NCBI GenBank assembly: GCA_965261535.1
Contig: OZ253469.1
Coordinates: 310,001 to 374,000 of the forward strand
Source of the DNA: VXNE01 sp965261535
GTDB lineage: Bacteria; Pseudomonadota; Gammaproteobacteria; Pseudomonadales; Azotimanducaceae
Direction of reading: 5' to 3'
DNA: 64,000 nucleotides
Within the stretch, counting starts at the first letter, position 1. Each line of letters begins with the position of its first letter. Under the pieces are notes generated by a model. That model ran no database searches, was not told where the DNA came from, and was given only the letters and a program-made list of their open reading frames with translations. This document shows, in pieces, positions 37,684 to 47,251 of the stretch. A program made the position numbers and the translations under genes.

Positions 37684-40257
37684 ATGAAACCTCTTGATCC
37701 GGTGGCAGGGTTCGGACGCCGGGTTCCCCTTCCCAAGCGCGCAATCGCAGCTTTCGCGGCGCTGTGCCTGCTGGGCGCGAGCGGCTGCGGCGGAGGAGGC
37801 TCCACTGAGCCGCCAGTTCCTCCGCCTCCGGCGACGATAACGCTGGCTGTCACCGGCGGCGCCAGTATTGAGGAGGCGGAAAACCCGCTGGTGACGGTGA
37901 CAGTCGAACTCGATGCGCCCGCCTCCTCGAGCATCGGCGTGCGATTGCACTTCGCCGGAACCGCCGAGCGAGGCCGCGACTACGAGGTCCCCGTCGACGG
38001 TTTCACGATACCGGCGAACGCCGCCTCCGCGACAGCGGAGATCGACGTCTACAGGGACTTCGACGAGGAAGGAAACGAAACCATCGAGGTCACCATTGGT
38101 GCGTTCACCGGCAACGCGCGGTTGGGCGATCCGTCCTCGGTCACACTGACGGTGCTCGACGGAGAGGCGGCGACGGTAGACAAGACGCAGCCGGACGAAG
38201 AGGAGAGCGTTGCCGTACTGCTGCCGTTGGCGTATGGAGTAGCCGAAGACGCCATCGTCCTTGTGGTGATCGCGCGGGTTCCCGGCGATGCATCTGCGCC
38301 CGTGCCGCTGGTGGCGGAGTGGTCCACCGACATCGACTTCAACAGCGACGTACACATGATCGGGGCGCACGAGATCGTCCCGCCCGACGATCCGTTCGAA
38401 TTTTTCCTCAACAGCCTGCGCGAGTTTCGGCTGCCGCTGGCGGAGTTGGCGCCGAACGGGAACTACTTCATCCGGGCCTACCTGGGGGAGCCGCCTTCAA
38501 CCGGGTTCGGCACCGAGTACCCGAACGTGTTCCTGAACGGTTTCGCGACCAATGCCGAGGGCCGGGTCGCCGTGCGGTGCGAAGCGCCTGATCGAATGCC
38601 CGCGGCCGGGGGTGGCGACCCGCTGTTTGCCGGGCAATGGCACCTGCGCAACACCGGGCAGGCGGCGTTCTCGGATAGCGGCGGCATTGCCGGCGCCGAT
38701 CTGAGCATGGCGACGGCGATCGACACTGGCCAGAACGGTGCCGGCGTGAAGCTAGCGGTTGTCGACACCGGGATCGAGATCTGCCATCCGGACCTGGCCG
38801 CCAACACCGGCGCGGGCGGATCGTTCAACTTTGCCTACCCGGCCAGGCCCGGTTCATCGCGCACCGACCCCTTCAACTTCAGCACCCTCGGCGACCACGG
38901 CACCAGTGTGGCCGGCGTCGCCGCTGCGGCCGCCAACAACGGCTACGGCGGGCGGGGCGTGGCGCCGGAAGTCACGCTGGTGGGGTTCAACCCGCTCGAA
39001 GCTACGGGTGACGAGGGCGACGATCCGGAGGCCGGGGCGCAAACCGCGATGTTGCGCAGCCTCGGTGGCAGCGACGGCGATCCGGATTCCGCCAGCGTGG
39101 ATATCTTCAACATGAGCTTCGGCTATGTGGCCCCGTCGGAGAACTCGCAGGAAGAGTTCGTGCGGCTGTTCTCGATGGGCACCGAGCAGCTTCGTTCGGG
39201 CCGCGGCGCGCTGTACGTGAAGGCGGCCGGCAACGCCTTTGATTTCTGCGATCAGACCCATCCCTTCATCCGCGAGTTGGGCTGCGTAGGCGGCAACTCG
39301 GATCCAGACCAGAACCTGCCCTGGCTGATCGTTGTCGGGGGGTTCAACGCCGACGATGTCAAGTCCTCCTATTCCAGCGCCGGCGCTAATCTGTGGGTCG
39401 TCGGTCCGTCGGGCGAGGACGGTATCGAGGCCCCCGCGATGATCACGACGGACCAGGCCGGCGCGCTCGCGGGCTTCAGCCAGTTTCCCCAGAATCGCCT
39501 GACGAGCGCACATCCGCTGAACCGCGACGGCGACTACGTCAGCGCTTTCGGCGGCACGTCCTCGGCGGCGCCCGCCGTCGCCGGCGCGGTCGCCATCCTG
39601 TTGGGCGTCAACCCGGAGCTCACCTGGCGCGACGTGAAGCACATCCTTGCGACCACGGCGCGCACGATCCACCCGGATATCTCGGAGGTTCGCGCCGCCT
39701 TTGACGGTACGCCGTACATCGCACAGCGCGCCTGGCAGACCAATGCCGCCGGATACGACTTCCACAACTGGTACGGGTTCGGCGCGGTCGATGTCGACGC
39801 CGCCGTCGCGATGGCGGCCGACTACGCCGCCGACGGCCTCGGGACCTTCATCGAATCGGAGTGGTTCGATGCCGGCGCCGAAACCGAAATGCCGCTAGCC
39901 ATCCCGGACGCGGACGGCGCGGGTGCGAGCGCCGTTTTTGAGGTCGCCGGCCTGCCCGACACCGCCGACATCGAAGCGGTGGTCCTGGAGATCGCGGTCG
40001 AACACACCAACGCCTTCGATCTCGGGGTCACCCTTCAGTCGCCCGCGGGCACTGCCAACGTGGTCAACCCGCCCTTGAATGCGGTGCTCGAAGGCTTCGA
40101 TGGGCTCAAGGACTGGCGTCTGCTGAGCAATGCGTTCTACGGCGAAAACCCCAACGGCACGTGGACCCTCCACGTGGCTGACCTCGCCGCCATGGACACG
40201 GGCAGCGTGACCGGCTGGCGGCTGCGTTTTTATTATGGCGAGCACCCTGCGGACTGA
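37684..40257 (+). CDS. Secreted subtilisin-family serine protease with P domain
   Basis: An S8 peptidase of 857 residues (878 from the overlapping ATG at 37624). A lipoprotein-like leader ends LLGASGC-GGGG; a Calx-beta-like domain follows (TITLAVTGGASIEEAENPLV). The catalytic domain has D361 (VVDTGIE), H405 (DHGTSVAG) and S626 (GGTSSAAP). The C-terminus is a proprotein-convertase P domain (VVLEIAVEHTNAFDLGVTLQ, NGTWTLHVADLA). It acts outside the inner membrane. The upstream frame supplies the likely prodomain and overlaps by 10 bases if the first ATG is used. Confidence 0.9.
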   Translation: MKPLDPVAGFGRRVPLPKRAIAAFAALCLLGASGCGGGGSTEPPVPPPPATITLAVTGGASIEEAENPLVTVTVELDAPASSSIGVRLHFAGTAERGRDYEVPVDGFTIPANAASATAEIDVYRDFDEEGNETIEVTIGAFTGNARLGDPSSVTLTVLDGEAATVDKTQPDEEESVAVLLPLAYGVAEDAIVLVVIARVPGDASAPVPLVAEWSTDIDFNSDVHMIGAHEIVPPDDPFEFFLNSLREFRLPLAELAPNGNYFIRAYLGEPPSTGFGTEYPNVFLNGFATNAEGRVAVRCEAPDRMPAAGGGDPLFAGQWHLRNTGQAAFSDSGGIAGADLSMATAIDTGQNGAGVKLAVVDTGIEICHPDLAANTGAGGSFNFAYPARPGSSRTDPFNFSTLGDHGTSVAGVAAAAANNGYGGRGVAPEVTLVGFNPLEATGDEGDDPEAGAQTAMLRSLGGSDGDPDSASVDIFNMSFGYVAPSENSQEEFVRLFSMGTEQLRSGRGALYVKAAGNAFDFCDQTHPFIRELGCVGGNSDPDQNLPWLIVVGGFNADDVKSSYSSAGANLWVVGPSGEDGIEAPAMITTDQAGALAGFSQFPQNRLTSAHPLNRDGDYVSAFGGTSSAAPAVAGAVAILLGVNPELTWRDVKHILATTARTIHPDISEVRAAFDGTPYIAQRAWQTNAAGYDFHNWYGFGAVDVDAAVAMAADYAADGLGTFIESEWFDAGAETEMPLAIPDADGAGASAVFEVAGLPDTADIEAVVLEIAVEHTNAFDLGVTLQSPAGTANVVNPPLNAVLEGFDGLKDWRLLSNAFYGENPNGTWTLHVADLAAMDTGSVTGWRLRFYYGEHPAD

Positions 40258-40305
40258 TCGACGACCGCCAAGCGATCTTTCTTGCCGCACGGGAACATGA
40301 GCCGC

Positions 40306-40734
40306 ATGTCCAAGCATCCAGAGGATGAAGTGGAGGAAAGGAAATCCCGCGTCTCGGCGGCGGCGACGGCGGGGGGCGCGGCGGTGACTTTCGCCATCCC
40401 AGTCTGGATGCTTGGCGTTCCGATGGAAACCGTAATGATCGTTGCCGCCTTCTTCTTCGTGGGCTACGTTTCGAGCGTGCTGTTCAATCGGCTTGCCGGG
40501 ATACGCAGTTTGCCGCACAGATCCAAGTCGACCACCTTCGTGCAATCGGTAACCTTCGGCGGCCTTCTCGGCGTCGTCGGCGTGTCCGGCCACGAGTACT
40601 TCGACGCCATTGGCATTGGTGGCGCTGCTCTTGCGGGCCTGATCGTGTCACTGATGGACGCCGGTTGGCGTCAGCGCCGGAGTGAACGCCGAGGGTATCG
40701 GGAGACGCTCTTCCTGGGGCAGTCGGCAGCCTGA
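40306..40734 (+). CDS. Small membrane protein of unknown function
   Basis: A 142-residue protein with three or four hydrophobic segments (AVTFAIPVWMLG, VMIVAAFFFVGYVSSVLF, TFGGLLGVVGVSG, IGIGGAALAGLIVSLMDAG) and charged ends. No known family. ATG 40306 or 40297 are equally possible. It follows the protease by 48 bases and may be in the same transcript. Confidence 0.55.
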   Translation: MSKHPEDEVEERKSRVSAAATAGGAAVTFAIPVWMLGVPMETVMIVAAFFFVGYVSSVLFNRLAGIRSLPHRSKSTTFVQSVTFGGLLGVVGVSGHEYFDAIGIGGAALAGLIVSLMDAGWRQRRSERRGYRETLFLGQSAA

Positions 40735-40821
40735 ACCGCTGTTACTCCGCCTGCATCTGCCGCAACGGTTCGGACCCACATGCATCGCACGTCGGTCCGC
40801 CTCCCTGTTCCCGCTTCGAAT

Positions 40822-42279
40822 TCAATTTGATCCAACTGCCCCGCGGCGGAGCAGACGGCCGTGACCCGTCCGACCGACCCTCCCCCTCTCGCCGCTCCAA
40901 CTGAGCTGCCCGTTGACGAAGACATGATCGATGCCTTCCGACGCTTCCTTCGGGTTCTCGTAGGTGGCTCGATCCGCAATGGTCAGGGGATCGAATACGA
41001 CAAGGTCCGCGTAGTTGCCGACGGCTACCGCGCCCCGGTCATGCAGGCCGAAGCGGTGCGCCGGCAGGCCGGTCATGTTTCGTATCGCCTCCTCGAGGGG
41101 AAACAGGCCCTGCTCCAAGGCGTCCCTGCGAATCACGCGCGGGAACGTCCCCCAAAGCCGGGGATGCGGATGACGGTCCATGGGCCGTCCATCCGATCCG
41201 ATCATGGCCGGCGGGTGCTGAATGATTCGCCGCAGATCCTCTTCGCCGATGAAAAAGTAGCAGGCGCCCGCGGGCTTGAGTGCCCGACCGGCTTCCCGCT
41301 CCGTGCAGCCCCACTCCAGCGCGATTTCGTGCAGATACTTTCCCGATGCCGCAGGGTACGGAGTCGACCAGGTGATGAGAACCTTCATGCCGTCTTCCAG
41401 AAGATCGAGGTCGAGCACGCTCGATCCCGCGTCGTAGGGATAGATGTCCACGCTGATGTCCTGCGTGCCGCGGGCGTCGTCGAGAAGCGCCAGGGTTTCC
41501 CTGATTCGTCCCCAGTTGCGCGCACCGGCGCACTTGTGGTGTGAAATGAGCAGCGGTGCCCCGCCGACCCGTGCCGCCTCGAACGCTTCGTGCATGGAAT
41601 CGAGCACGGCATCGTGCTCGTCGCGCATGTGGGTGGCGTAGACGCCGCCATGCTTGCCTGCCTTGCTCACCAGCGGGATGATCTCGCCACTGTCCGCCGC
41701 GCGACCCGGCGGATAGAAGACGCCCGTTGAAAGGCCTCCGGCACCCGCCCGCATGGCGTCGTCGAGCAGGCCCAGCATGGTATCCAGCTCCGCGGGCGTC
41801 GCTGGCCGCTGGAGGTCCCGCATGGTGGCGACCCGAAGTGAACTGTGGCCGACAAGGGCGATCACGTTGGTGCTTGGCCGCGCCTCGTCGACGGCATCGA
41901 AATAGGACCGAAAGTCCCGGAATCTGAAGTCTTCGGGTTCGCCCAGCAGATTGATGGGTTCGGGGATCGCCGGCGGATAGTCCAGCGGCGCCAGGCTCAC
42001 GCCGCAATTGCCGACCACCACGGTGGCAACGCCCTGGCTGATCTTCGGCTCCATGGTCTTGGCCGCCATACATGCCTGATCGTCGTGTGTGTGCGTGTCT
42101 ATGAAACCAGGGGCGAGGCACTTGCCTTGAATATCGATCTCTTCGGCCGCACGCGCGCCACGCAACTCGCCGATAGCAACGATCCGGTCGCCCTTGATCG
42201 CGAGGTCCGCCTGGTAGGCGCTGCGCCCGGTGCCGTCGATGAGGGAGCCTCTTGCGAGCAGCGTGTCATAAGGCGGCAT
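40822..42279 (-). CDS. N-acyl-D-amino-acid deacylase / D-aminoacylase family amidohydrolase
   Basis: A 485-residue zinc amidohydrolase. The metal site starts with GFIDTHTHDD, a VVGNCGVSLAP loop with the bridging Cys follows, then ATHMRDEHDAV, HHKCAGARNWGR, and MIGSDGRPM with the catalytic Asp; it ends with VGNYADLVVFDP. These are the marks of D-aminoacylases, which remove N-acyl groups from D-amino acids. Bacteria with peptidoglycan or D-amino-acid scavenging use them. No partner gene adjoins. ATG at 42279 opens the family N-terminus MPPYDTLLARG. Confidence 0.9.
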   Translation of the reverse strand: MPPYDTLLARGSLIDGTGRSAYQADLAIKGDRIVAIGELRGARAAEEIDIQGKCLAPGFIDTHTHDDQACMAAKTMEPKISQGVATVVVGNCGVSLAPLDYPPAIPEPINLLGEPEDFRFRDFRSYFDAVDEARPSTNVIALVGHSSLRVATMRDLQRPATPAELDTMLGLLDDAMRAGAGGLSTGVFYPPGRAADSGEIIPLVSKAGKHGGVYATHMRDEHDAVLDSMHEAFEAARVGGAPLLISHHKCAGARNWGRIRETLALLDDARGTQDISVDIYPYDAGSSVLDLDLLEDGMKVLITWSTPYPAASGKYLHEIALEWGCTEREAGRALKPAGACYFFIGEEDLRRIIQHPPAMIGSDGRPMDRHPHPRLWGTFPRVIRRDALEQGLFPLEEAIRNMTGLPAHRFGLHDRGAVAVGNYADLVVFDPLTIADRATYENPKEASEGIDHVFVNGQLSWSGERGRVGRTGHGRLLRRGAVGSN

Positions 42280-42410
42280 AGGGCGGCGATGCGTCAGTCG
42301 ATTTCACAATGGAATCACGCGCTTCCGCCCACTATTGGAAGCAGCTTGGTAGCTTACCGTGCCGCCCGGGGTGAAATGGGGAATCGGTTTGCGAAGGCGT
42401 AGTGCTCGAA

Positions 42411-42692
42411 TCAGGCCGCCTCGATCCTTTCGACCTTGATGTCGTCGATACGGTTTCGCGCCTGCCAGAGATCATAGGCCATCTGCATGCCGAGCCACGT
42501 CTCCGGCGTCGAGCCGAAGGCCTTGGAGAGCCGGATCGCCATGTCCACTGAAACGCCGCCGCGCTCGTTGACAAGCTCTCAGAGGGACTGGCGGGCGACA
42601 CCGAGGTGTTCCGCGGCCGCCTTCACGGACAGGCCGAGCGGTTCGAGACACTGTCGTCTTACTATCCCGCCCGGATGCGGGGGATTGTGCAT
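42411..42692 (-). pseudogene. higA: HigA antitoxin interrupted by TGA
   Basis: A 93-codon HigA: NPPHPGGIVRRQCLEPLGLS, VKAAAEHLGVARQSL, then TGA at 42579-42581, then ELVNERGGVSVDMAIRLSKA, TPETWLGMQMAYDLWQARNR in the same frame to a second TGA at 42413. The stop falls inside the helix-turn-helix, where relatives have Ser or Arg, so DNA-binding and toxin-neutralising parts are separated. It lies 19 bases downstream of the higB toxin, the normal order. If real, an active toxin would be unchecked, so the toxin is probably also silent or the base is an error. Confidence 0.8.
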
Positions 42693-42711
42693 TGCCACAG
42701 CGTGGTCCTCC

Positions 42712-43020
42712 TTAGTGGCAGCCCACGTAGTCCACATCGAATACATCATCGTTTTCGAACCGGAAGGTCACCCGCCAGTTCCCCGATACGGCGACCGCGT
42801 AGTAGCCCTTCAGTCCACCCTTCAACTGGTGGAGCCGAAAGCCCGCGAGGTCGACGTCCCGAGGCGTCCGGCTCCGGTTCAGGACGGCGAGGATGTCCAC
42901 CAGTTTCCGAACGTGCTCCGCCGCCACTCGCCGCGCCGTTCTGCCCTCGTACAGCGCCTTCAGGCCTCGGTGCTTGAACGACGCATCATCGGCAAAGGCT
43001 ATTGTGTCAGGCGTCGCCAC
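42712..43020 (-). CDS. higB: HigB/RelE-family toxin
   Basis: A 102-residue ribosome-dependent mRNA interferase of the HigB type: FKHRGLKALYEGRTARRVAA, KLVDILAVLNRSRTPRDVDL, HQLKGGLKGYYAVAVSGNWR and VTFRFENDDVFDVDYV. The catalytic-region pattern LKG...Y...V...WRV.F is present. The frame begins at GTG 43020. The antitoxin gene follows. Confidence 0.85.
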   Translation of the reverse strand: MATPDTIAFADDASFKHRGLKALYEGRTARRVAAEHVRKLVDILAVLNRSRTPRDVDLAGFRLHQLKGGLKGYYAVAVSGNWRVTFRFENDDVFDVDYVGCH

Positions 43021-43128
43021 TCAATTGACAGTATGGCGGGCGCGGCGTGTGTGCAATCAGTCGAACGTAAGCCGCAATGTGCTTATGGGGAAGAAGGCGG
43101 CAATGCGTCAGTCGATTTCGCAATCCAA

Positions 43129-44511
43129 TCAGGCGCTTCCGCCCACCACCGGGAGCGGCTCGGTCGTCTGCCATGCCCCGCGGGTGAAATCGGGAATCGG
43201 CTTGCTGTTGCCCCGATCGGCTACCGACTCGGCGCTGAGCGGGCTGATGACGGACCACGCCGCGGCATCGTAGACGTTCTGATCCAGCGGTTCGCCGTTT
43301 CTAAGGCAATGGACGATCCGCCAGCACATCAGGTAATCCATGCCTCCGTGACCGCCTTGTTCCTCGGCTCGCCGACCTACCTGCACCCAGAGGGGATGTT
43401 CGTACCTGGCGCGCCATTTGGTCATGTCGTGGTCCCATTCGTGGAAGGTATCGCCGCCTCCATGCTCGAGCGCGATCCGATTCGGAAACCCGGCGAAGGC
43501 TCCGTTGGTGCCTTGAATCAGGTTGTGACGCGAATAGGGGCGCGGCGTGGTCGTGTCGTACTGCACCATGATCGTGCGCCCTTTCCGGGTCTTGATCAGG
43601 CTGGTGTTGATGTCGCCGGCGATGTAGGCAAGCCGATTGCGGGGATGTTCCGCCGGAAACTCCCGTCGCCCATAGGCGGCCCGACCGACGGCCGGGGAAC
43701 TCATGGAACTCATGTAGTCGAACCGATCTCCCCGGTTTATGCCCATGTACTGGGCTATGGGGCCAAGCCCGTGGGTCGGGTACAGATTGCCGTTGCGCCG
43801 CGTGTGCCAAAGCGTGCGCCAGGACCCGGTCTGGCGGTCGATCTGCTTCATCTGCCAGCGCAGTTCGTGGATATACGCCGCCTCGCCGTGCAAGAGTTCG
43901 CCGAAGACACCTTGGCGCACCATGTTGAGCACCATCAGTTCATCGCGCCCATAGCAGACGTTCTCCAGCATCATGCAGTGCATCTGCGTGCGCTCCGAGG
44001 TATCGACGAGCCGCCAGGCTTCTTCCACAGTCGTGGCCGCGGGCACCTCCACAAAGGCGTGTTTGCCGCTCTCCATGGCTTCGGCCGCCATGGTCGCGTG
44101 CCACCGCCAGGGCGTTGAGATCACCGCGATATCAATATCGCGCCGTTCGAGCAGCCCGCGGTAAGCGTAGTCGTCACCGGTATACAGCGCCGGCGCCGGA
44201 TCGCCGAATTCGGAAACGATCGCGGCGGCGCGATCAAGCACCGGCTGGTCCGTATCGCAGATTGCCGTGATCCGTGCGCCCACGATATTGCAGAAACGGT
44301 GGACGAATCCGACGCCGCGCTCGCCGACGCCGATCAGGCCGACGCGTACGGTATCGAGCGGCGGCGCCGCCAGGCCCATGACAGAACGACCGGCGGCGGG
44401 CCTCGAGCGATCGCCCCTGCCAGACTGAGGTATCGCAAGGGCATTCAATCCCGCGGCAGCGCCGATGGCCAATGTCGTCTTCAGGAATCTGCGGCGATCC
44501 GGATCATCCAT
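43129..44511 (-). CDS. GH109-type glycosidase (Gfo/Idh/MocA fold, Tat-exported)
   Basis: A 460-residue protein with a twin-arginine leader (RRRFLKTTLAIGAAAGLNAL). The NAD-binding start is VGLIGVGERGVGFVHRF. Strong GH109 hallmarks follow: AFVEVPAATTVEEAW, ENVCYGRDELMVLNMVRQGV, FGELLHGEAAYIHELRW, YPTHGLGPIAQYMGINRGD and YMSSMSS. GH109 enzymes remove alpha-N-acetylgalactosamine with an NAD-dependent mechanism. Export suggests it acts in the periplasm on glycoconjugates. No stop or frame problem. Confidence 0.9.
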   Translation of the reverse strand: MDDPDRRRFLKTTLAIGAAAGLNALAIPQSGRGDRSRPAAGRSVMGLAAPPLDTVRVGLIGVGERGVGFVHRFCNIVGARITAICDTDQPVLDRAAAIVSEFGDPAPALYTGDDYAYRGLLERRDIDIAVISTPWRWHATMAAEAMESGKHAFVEVPAATTVEEAWRLVDTSERTQMHCMMLENVCYGRDELMVLNMVRQGVFGELLHGEAAYIHELRWQMKQIDRQTGSWRTLWHTRRNGNLYPTHGLGPIAQYMGINRGDRFDYMSSMSSPAVGRAAYGRREFPAEHPRNRLAYIAGDINTSLIKTRKGRTIMVQYDTTTPRPYSRHNLIQGTNGAFAGFPNRIALEHGGGDTFHEWDHDMTKWRARYEHPLWVQVGRRAEEQGGHGGMDYLMCWRIVHCLRNGEPLDQNVYDAAAWSVISPLSAESVADRGNSKPIPDFTRGAWQTTEPLPVVGGSA

Positions 44512-44656
44512 CTATCACTCCCAGCTTTCGCCGTCTCAGTTCACTTTGAAACTAACGTCCTACAGCATTTCGGCAATGATACTTGTGTGGACATGAGACA
44601 AGCCGACAGGATTCGTGGTTGCATGTAAAATCGAATGGGGAGGCGGAGAAAGAGAT

Positions 44657-45721
44657 ATGAGCCAGATGACGGTTACCGCAGTCGGCAACATGACTCGAGC
44701 GGGCGCGCTGGGCGCGCGGTGGTGGAACGACTCCTGTGACCCGCGGGAGCTAGCCGATGCGGTAGCGCACGGCGCGGTTGGCGCAACGTCGAATCCGGTG
44801 ATCGTCGGAAACGTGGTCAAAGGCGATCCGGACCGGTGGCTGCCGGAGGTGGACGCACTCATCGCTGACAATCCAACCGACACGGAAGTCGAAGTCGCAT
44901 GGAAGCTGATCGCCCAGATGGGGCAGATCGCGGCGGAGATACTCAGGCCGGTATACGAGCGGACGTCAGGGGCAGCGGGATATCTGTGCTTGCAAGTTAA
45001 CCCCACTTTTCACCCGAACGCCGAGCGCATGATCGAACATGGTCTCTCCCTCGCATCGGTGGCGGACAACGTCGCCATCAAGATTCCGGGCACCGCGGTC
45101 GGGCTGCAGGCGGTGGAGGAACTCACCCGGCAGGGCGTGGCGGTGAACGTGACGGTGTCGTTTACCGTGCCGCAAGCCGTAGCCGCCGCCCAGGCGATCG
45201 AGCGCGGCCTGCGGGAAGCGCGGGACCCCGAGTCGATCCATCCGTATGTCACCATCATGCAAGGCCGGATGGATGATCACTTGAAGCGCATTCGCGATGC
45301 CGACAGCATCGAGATCGACCCCGAGGCGCTGGAGTGGGCGGGAATCGCCGTGTTCAAGCGAGCGGCCAGGATATTCGAAGAAGCTGGCTTCAGAGCTACG
45401 GTGCTGGGGGCGGCTTTTCGGAACATCATGCAGTGGTCGGCGAACATCGGACCGAACGTGCTGCTAACGATTCCCTACCCGAACTGGAACGAGTACGACG
45501 CCGCCGAAGTCGATGTGCGGCCGTCGCTGCACGATCCGGTCGAGGCTCGGCACCTCGATGCGCTGCAGACCCGGTTCGAGGAGTTCCGCCGAGCCTACGA
45601 GCCGGATGGCATGACGCCCGGCGAGTTCGCCGGGTACGGCCCATCGATTCACACGCTCAATCAGTTCATCGACGGCTACTACGAGCTGCTCGCCATCGTG
45701 CGCGGCCGGATGCTGGTGTAA
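44657..45721 (+). CDS. Transaldolase-family protein
   Basis: A 354-residue class I aldolase of the transaldolase family. ATSNPVIVGNVVKGD is the start of the barrel; the Schiff-base Lys is K142 in NVAIKIPGTAVG; VNVTVSFTVPQAVAAAQAIE follows. It would split or exchange three-carbon units of sugar phosphates, with a longer C-terminus than E. coli TalB-type variants. The ATG at 44657 has GGAGAAAGAG upstream. It is followed after 21 bases by an SDR, so they likely form an operon. Confidence 0.8.
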   Translation: MSQMTVTAVGNMTRAGALGARWWNDSCDPRELADAVAHGAVGATSNPVIVGNVVKGDPDRWLPEVDALIADNPTDTEVEVAWKLIAQMGQIAAEILRPVYERTSGAAGYLCLQVNPTFHPNAERMIEHGLSLASVADNVAIKIPGTAVGLQAVEELTRQGVAVNVTVSFTVPQAVAAAQAIERGLREARDPESIHPYVTIMQGRMDDHLKRIRDADSIEIDPEALEWAGIAVFKRAARIFEEAGFRATVLGAAFRNIMQWSANIGPNVLLTIPYPNWNEYDAAEVDVRPSLHDPVEARHLDALQTRFEEFRRAYEPDGMTPGEFAGYGPSIHTLNQFIDGYYELLAIVRGRMLV

Positions 45722-45742
45722 CGCACCCTGCCCCCGGTCCAC

Positions 45743-46492
45743 ATGACTGAACACATACACAAAGACCACACCGCCATCGTAACCGGGGCGGCGGGCGTGC
45801 TCGGACTGGCAACGAGTCGCGCCCTGATCGACCGGGGAGCCAAGGTGATCATGGTGGACATCAACCAGGACAGGCTGGACCAGCTTGCTGCCGAACTGGG
45901 CGAGAACGCGATCGCCGCGAAGATCGATTTGCGCGATGCCGACGAGATCGGCGCCACAGCACGGCGGCTGCTGGACGAGGTCGGCGCGGTGGACATCCTG
46001 GTGAACAACGCCGGCATACTCTCGAACAACAAGTCGGCGACCACCACGCCCGCAGAGTGGCGGAATGTGCTGGCGGTGAATCTGGACGCTGCGTTGTACC
46101 TCTCGCAGGCGGTCTTGCCCGGCATGCGCGAACGCAAGTGGGGCCGCATCGTCAACACCTGTTCGCTGGCGGGCAAGACCGGCGGCCTGACTGCCGGCAC
46201 CGCCTACAGCACCTCCAAGGGCGCACTGGCGGCCTTGACGTTTTCGCTGGCGCGGGAGGTGGCCGGTGATGGGGTGACGGCCAACGGCATCGCCCCCGCG
46301 TACGTCAACACGCCGATGGTGACCGAACAACTGACCGAGGCTCAGCGGCAAGCGCTGCTGGAGCAGATCCCGGTCGGGCGGTTCTGCGAGGCCGAGGAGT
46401 TCGCTCACGTGGTGACATTCCTGACCCATCCGCTGGCGGGGTTCATCACCGGCGAAATCGTGGATCTGAACGGCGGACTGCAATTCGATTGA
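45743..46492 (+). CDS. SDR-family oxidoreductase
   Basis: A 249-residue short-chain dehydrogenase: cofactor loop VTGAAGVLG, NNAG (VDILVNNAGIL), catalytic S about 142 and Y155-x-x-x-K159 (YSTSKGAL), and GRFCEAEEFAHVVTFL with the conserved closing GEIVDLNGG. The Asp after the second strand (MVDINQDR) favours NAD. It probably oxidises or reduces a sugar or polyol used by the transaldolase next to it. Confidence 0.9.
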   Translation: MTEHIHKDHTAIVTGAAGVLGLATSRALIDRGAKVIMVDINQDRLDQLAAELGENAIAAKIDLRDADEIGATARRLLDEVGAVDILVNNAGILSNNKSATTTPAEWRNVLAVNLDAALYLSQAVLPGMRERKWGRIVNTCSLAGKTGGLTAGTAYSTSKGALAALTFSLAREVAGDGVTANGIAPAYVNTPMVTEQLTEAQRQALLEQIPVGRFCEAEEFAHVVTFLTHPLAGFITGEIVDLNGGLQFD

Positions 46493-46600
46493 CCCGTCGA
46501 GGGCATGTGTCGCAGCCCGCTGTCGTCATACATCGGATCCCGATGTGCGTACGATTGAGTCCGCACGCCGTTTGCCGCAACGAGGCGTCTCGCATAGACT

Positions 46601-46622
46601 AGCTAGTCTAGCTAGATGAAGG
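46601..46622. promoter_or_regulatory. Possible operator of the phd-vapC locus
   Basis: The TAGCTAGTCTAGCTAG palindromic array just upstream of the antitoxin start. Phd-type antitoxins bind such short inverted repeats. No direct evidence beyond position and symmetry. Confidence 0.45.
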
Positions 46623-46628
46623 CCGATG

Positions 46629-46859
46629 ATGCTTGTAAACGTGCACGATGCAAAGTCCCAGCTCTCGAAACTCATCGCCGCCGCCGAAGCCGGCGAGGAC
46701 GTGGTGATCGCACGCAAGGGCAAGCCAGCGGTTCGGCTCGTGCCTGTGAAGCCGGGCGGCTTCCAATTCGACACCTTGGCGAACCTGGTCGACGCCGTTC
46801 CGGAATTCGATGAACCCATGGGCGAAGACGAGCTGGCTCTTTGGGAAGGCAAGGCATGA
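46629..46859 (+). CDS. Phd/YefM-family antitoxin
   Basis: A 76-residue antitoxin: MLVNVHDAKSQLSKLIAAAE, EDVVIARKGKPAVRLVPVKP form the Phd DNA-binding fold, and the acidic tail (FDEPMGEDELALWEGKA) binds the toxin. The ATG at 46629 (46626 also possible) lies beside an AT-rich CTAGCTAGTCTAGCTAG stretch that could be its operator. It overlaps the PIN toxin by 4 bases (ATGA). Confidence 0.9.
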   Translation: MLVNVHDAKSQLSKLIAAAEAGEDVVIARKGKPAVRLVPVKPGGFQFDTLANLVDAVPEFDEPMGEDELALWEGKA

Positions 46860-47251
46860 GCGCTGTCTTGCTCGACACGCATGCGTGGATTTGGGGCCTC
46901 ATGGATTCGACCCGTCTCGGCGGTCGTGTGAAGACAGCAATCCTCGAGGCGGACGCCGTCCACGTCAGTCCCATCAGCGTCTACGAGATCGTTCGCAAAG
47001 CGCGCCTGGGCAAATGGCCGGAAATCGTGCCGCACATCGATGCGCTCCTGACCGAGACGCAGACCGTATCCGCTCCCCTCACGCGCGCGGTCGCGGCCCG
47101 GGCTGGGGCGCTGGATTGGACGCACCGGGATCCATTCGACCGATTGATCGCCGCAACCGCAATCGAAATGGGCTGGGCGCTGATTTCCAAAGACGCTGAA
47201 TTCGATGCGCTCGACGGAACTCGAGGATGGCGGGGACGCCTGTGGTCGTAG
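46856..47251 (+). CDS. vapC: PIN-domain toxin VapC
   Basis: A 131-residue PIN ribonuclease: LLDTHAWIWGLMD (first Asp), VSPISVYEIVRKARLGKW (Glu), and THRDPFDRLIAATAIEMGWA with the later acidic residues in ISKDAEFD. All PIN positions are present, so it is probably active. It is coupled to the upstream antitoxin. Confidence 0.9.
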   Translation: MSAVLLDTHAWIWGLMDSTRLGGRVKTAILEADAVHVSPISVYEIVRKARLGKWPEIVPHIDALLTETQTVSAPLTRAVAARAGALDWTHRDPFDRLIAATAIEMGWALISKDAEFDALDGTRGWRGRLWS

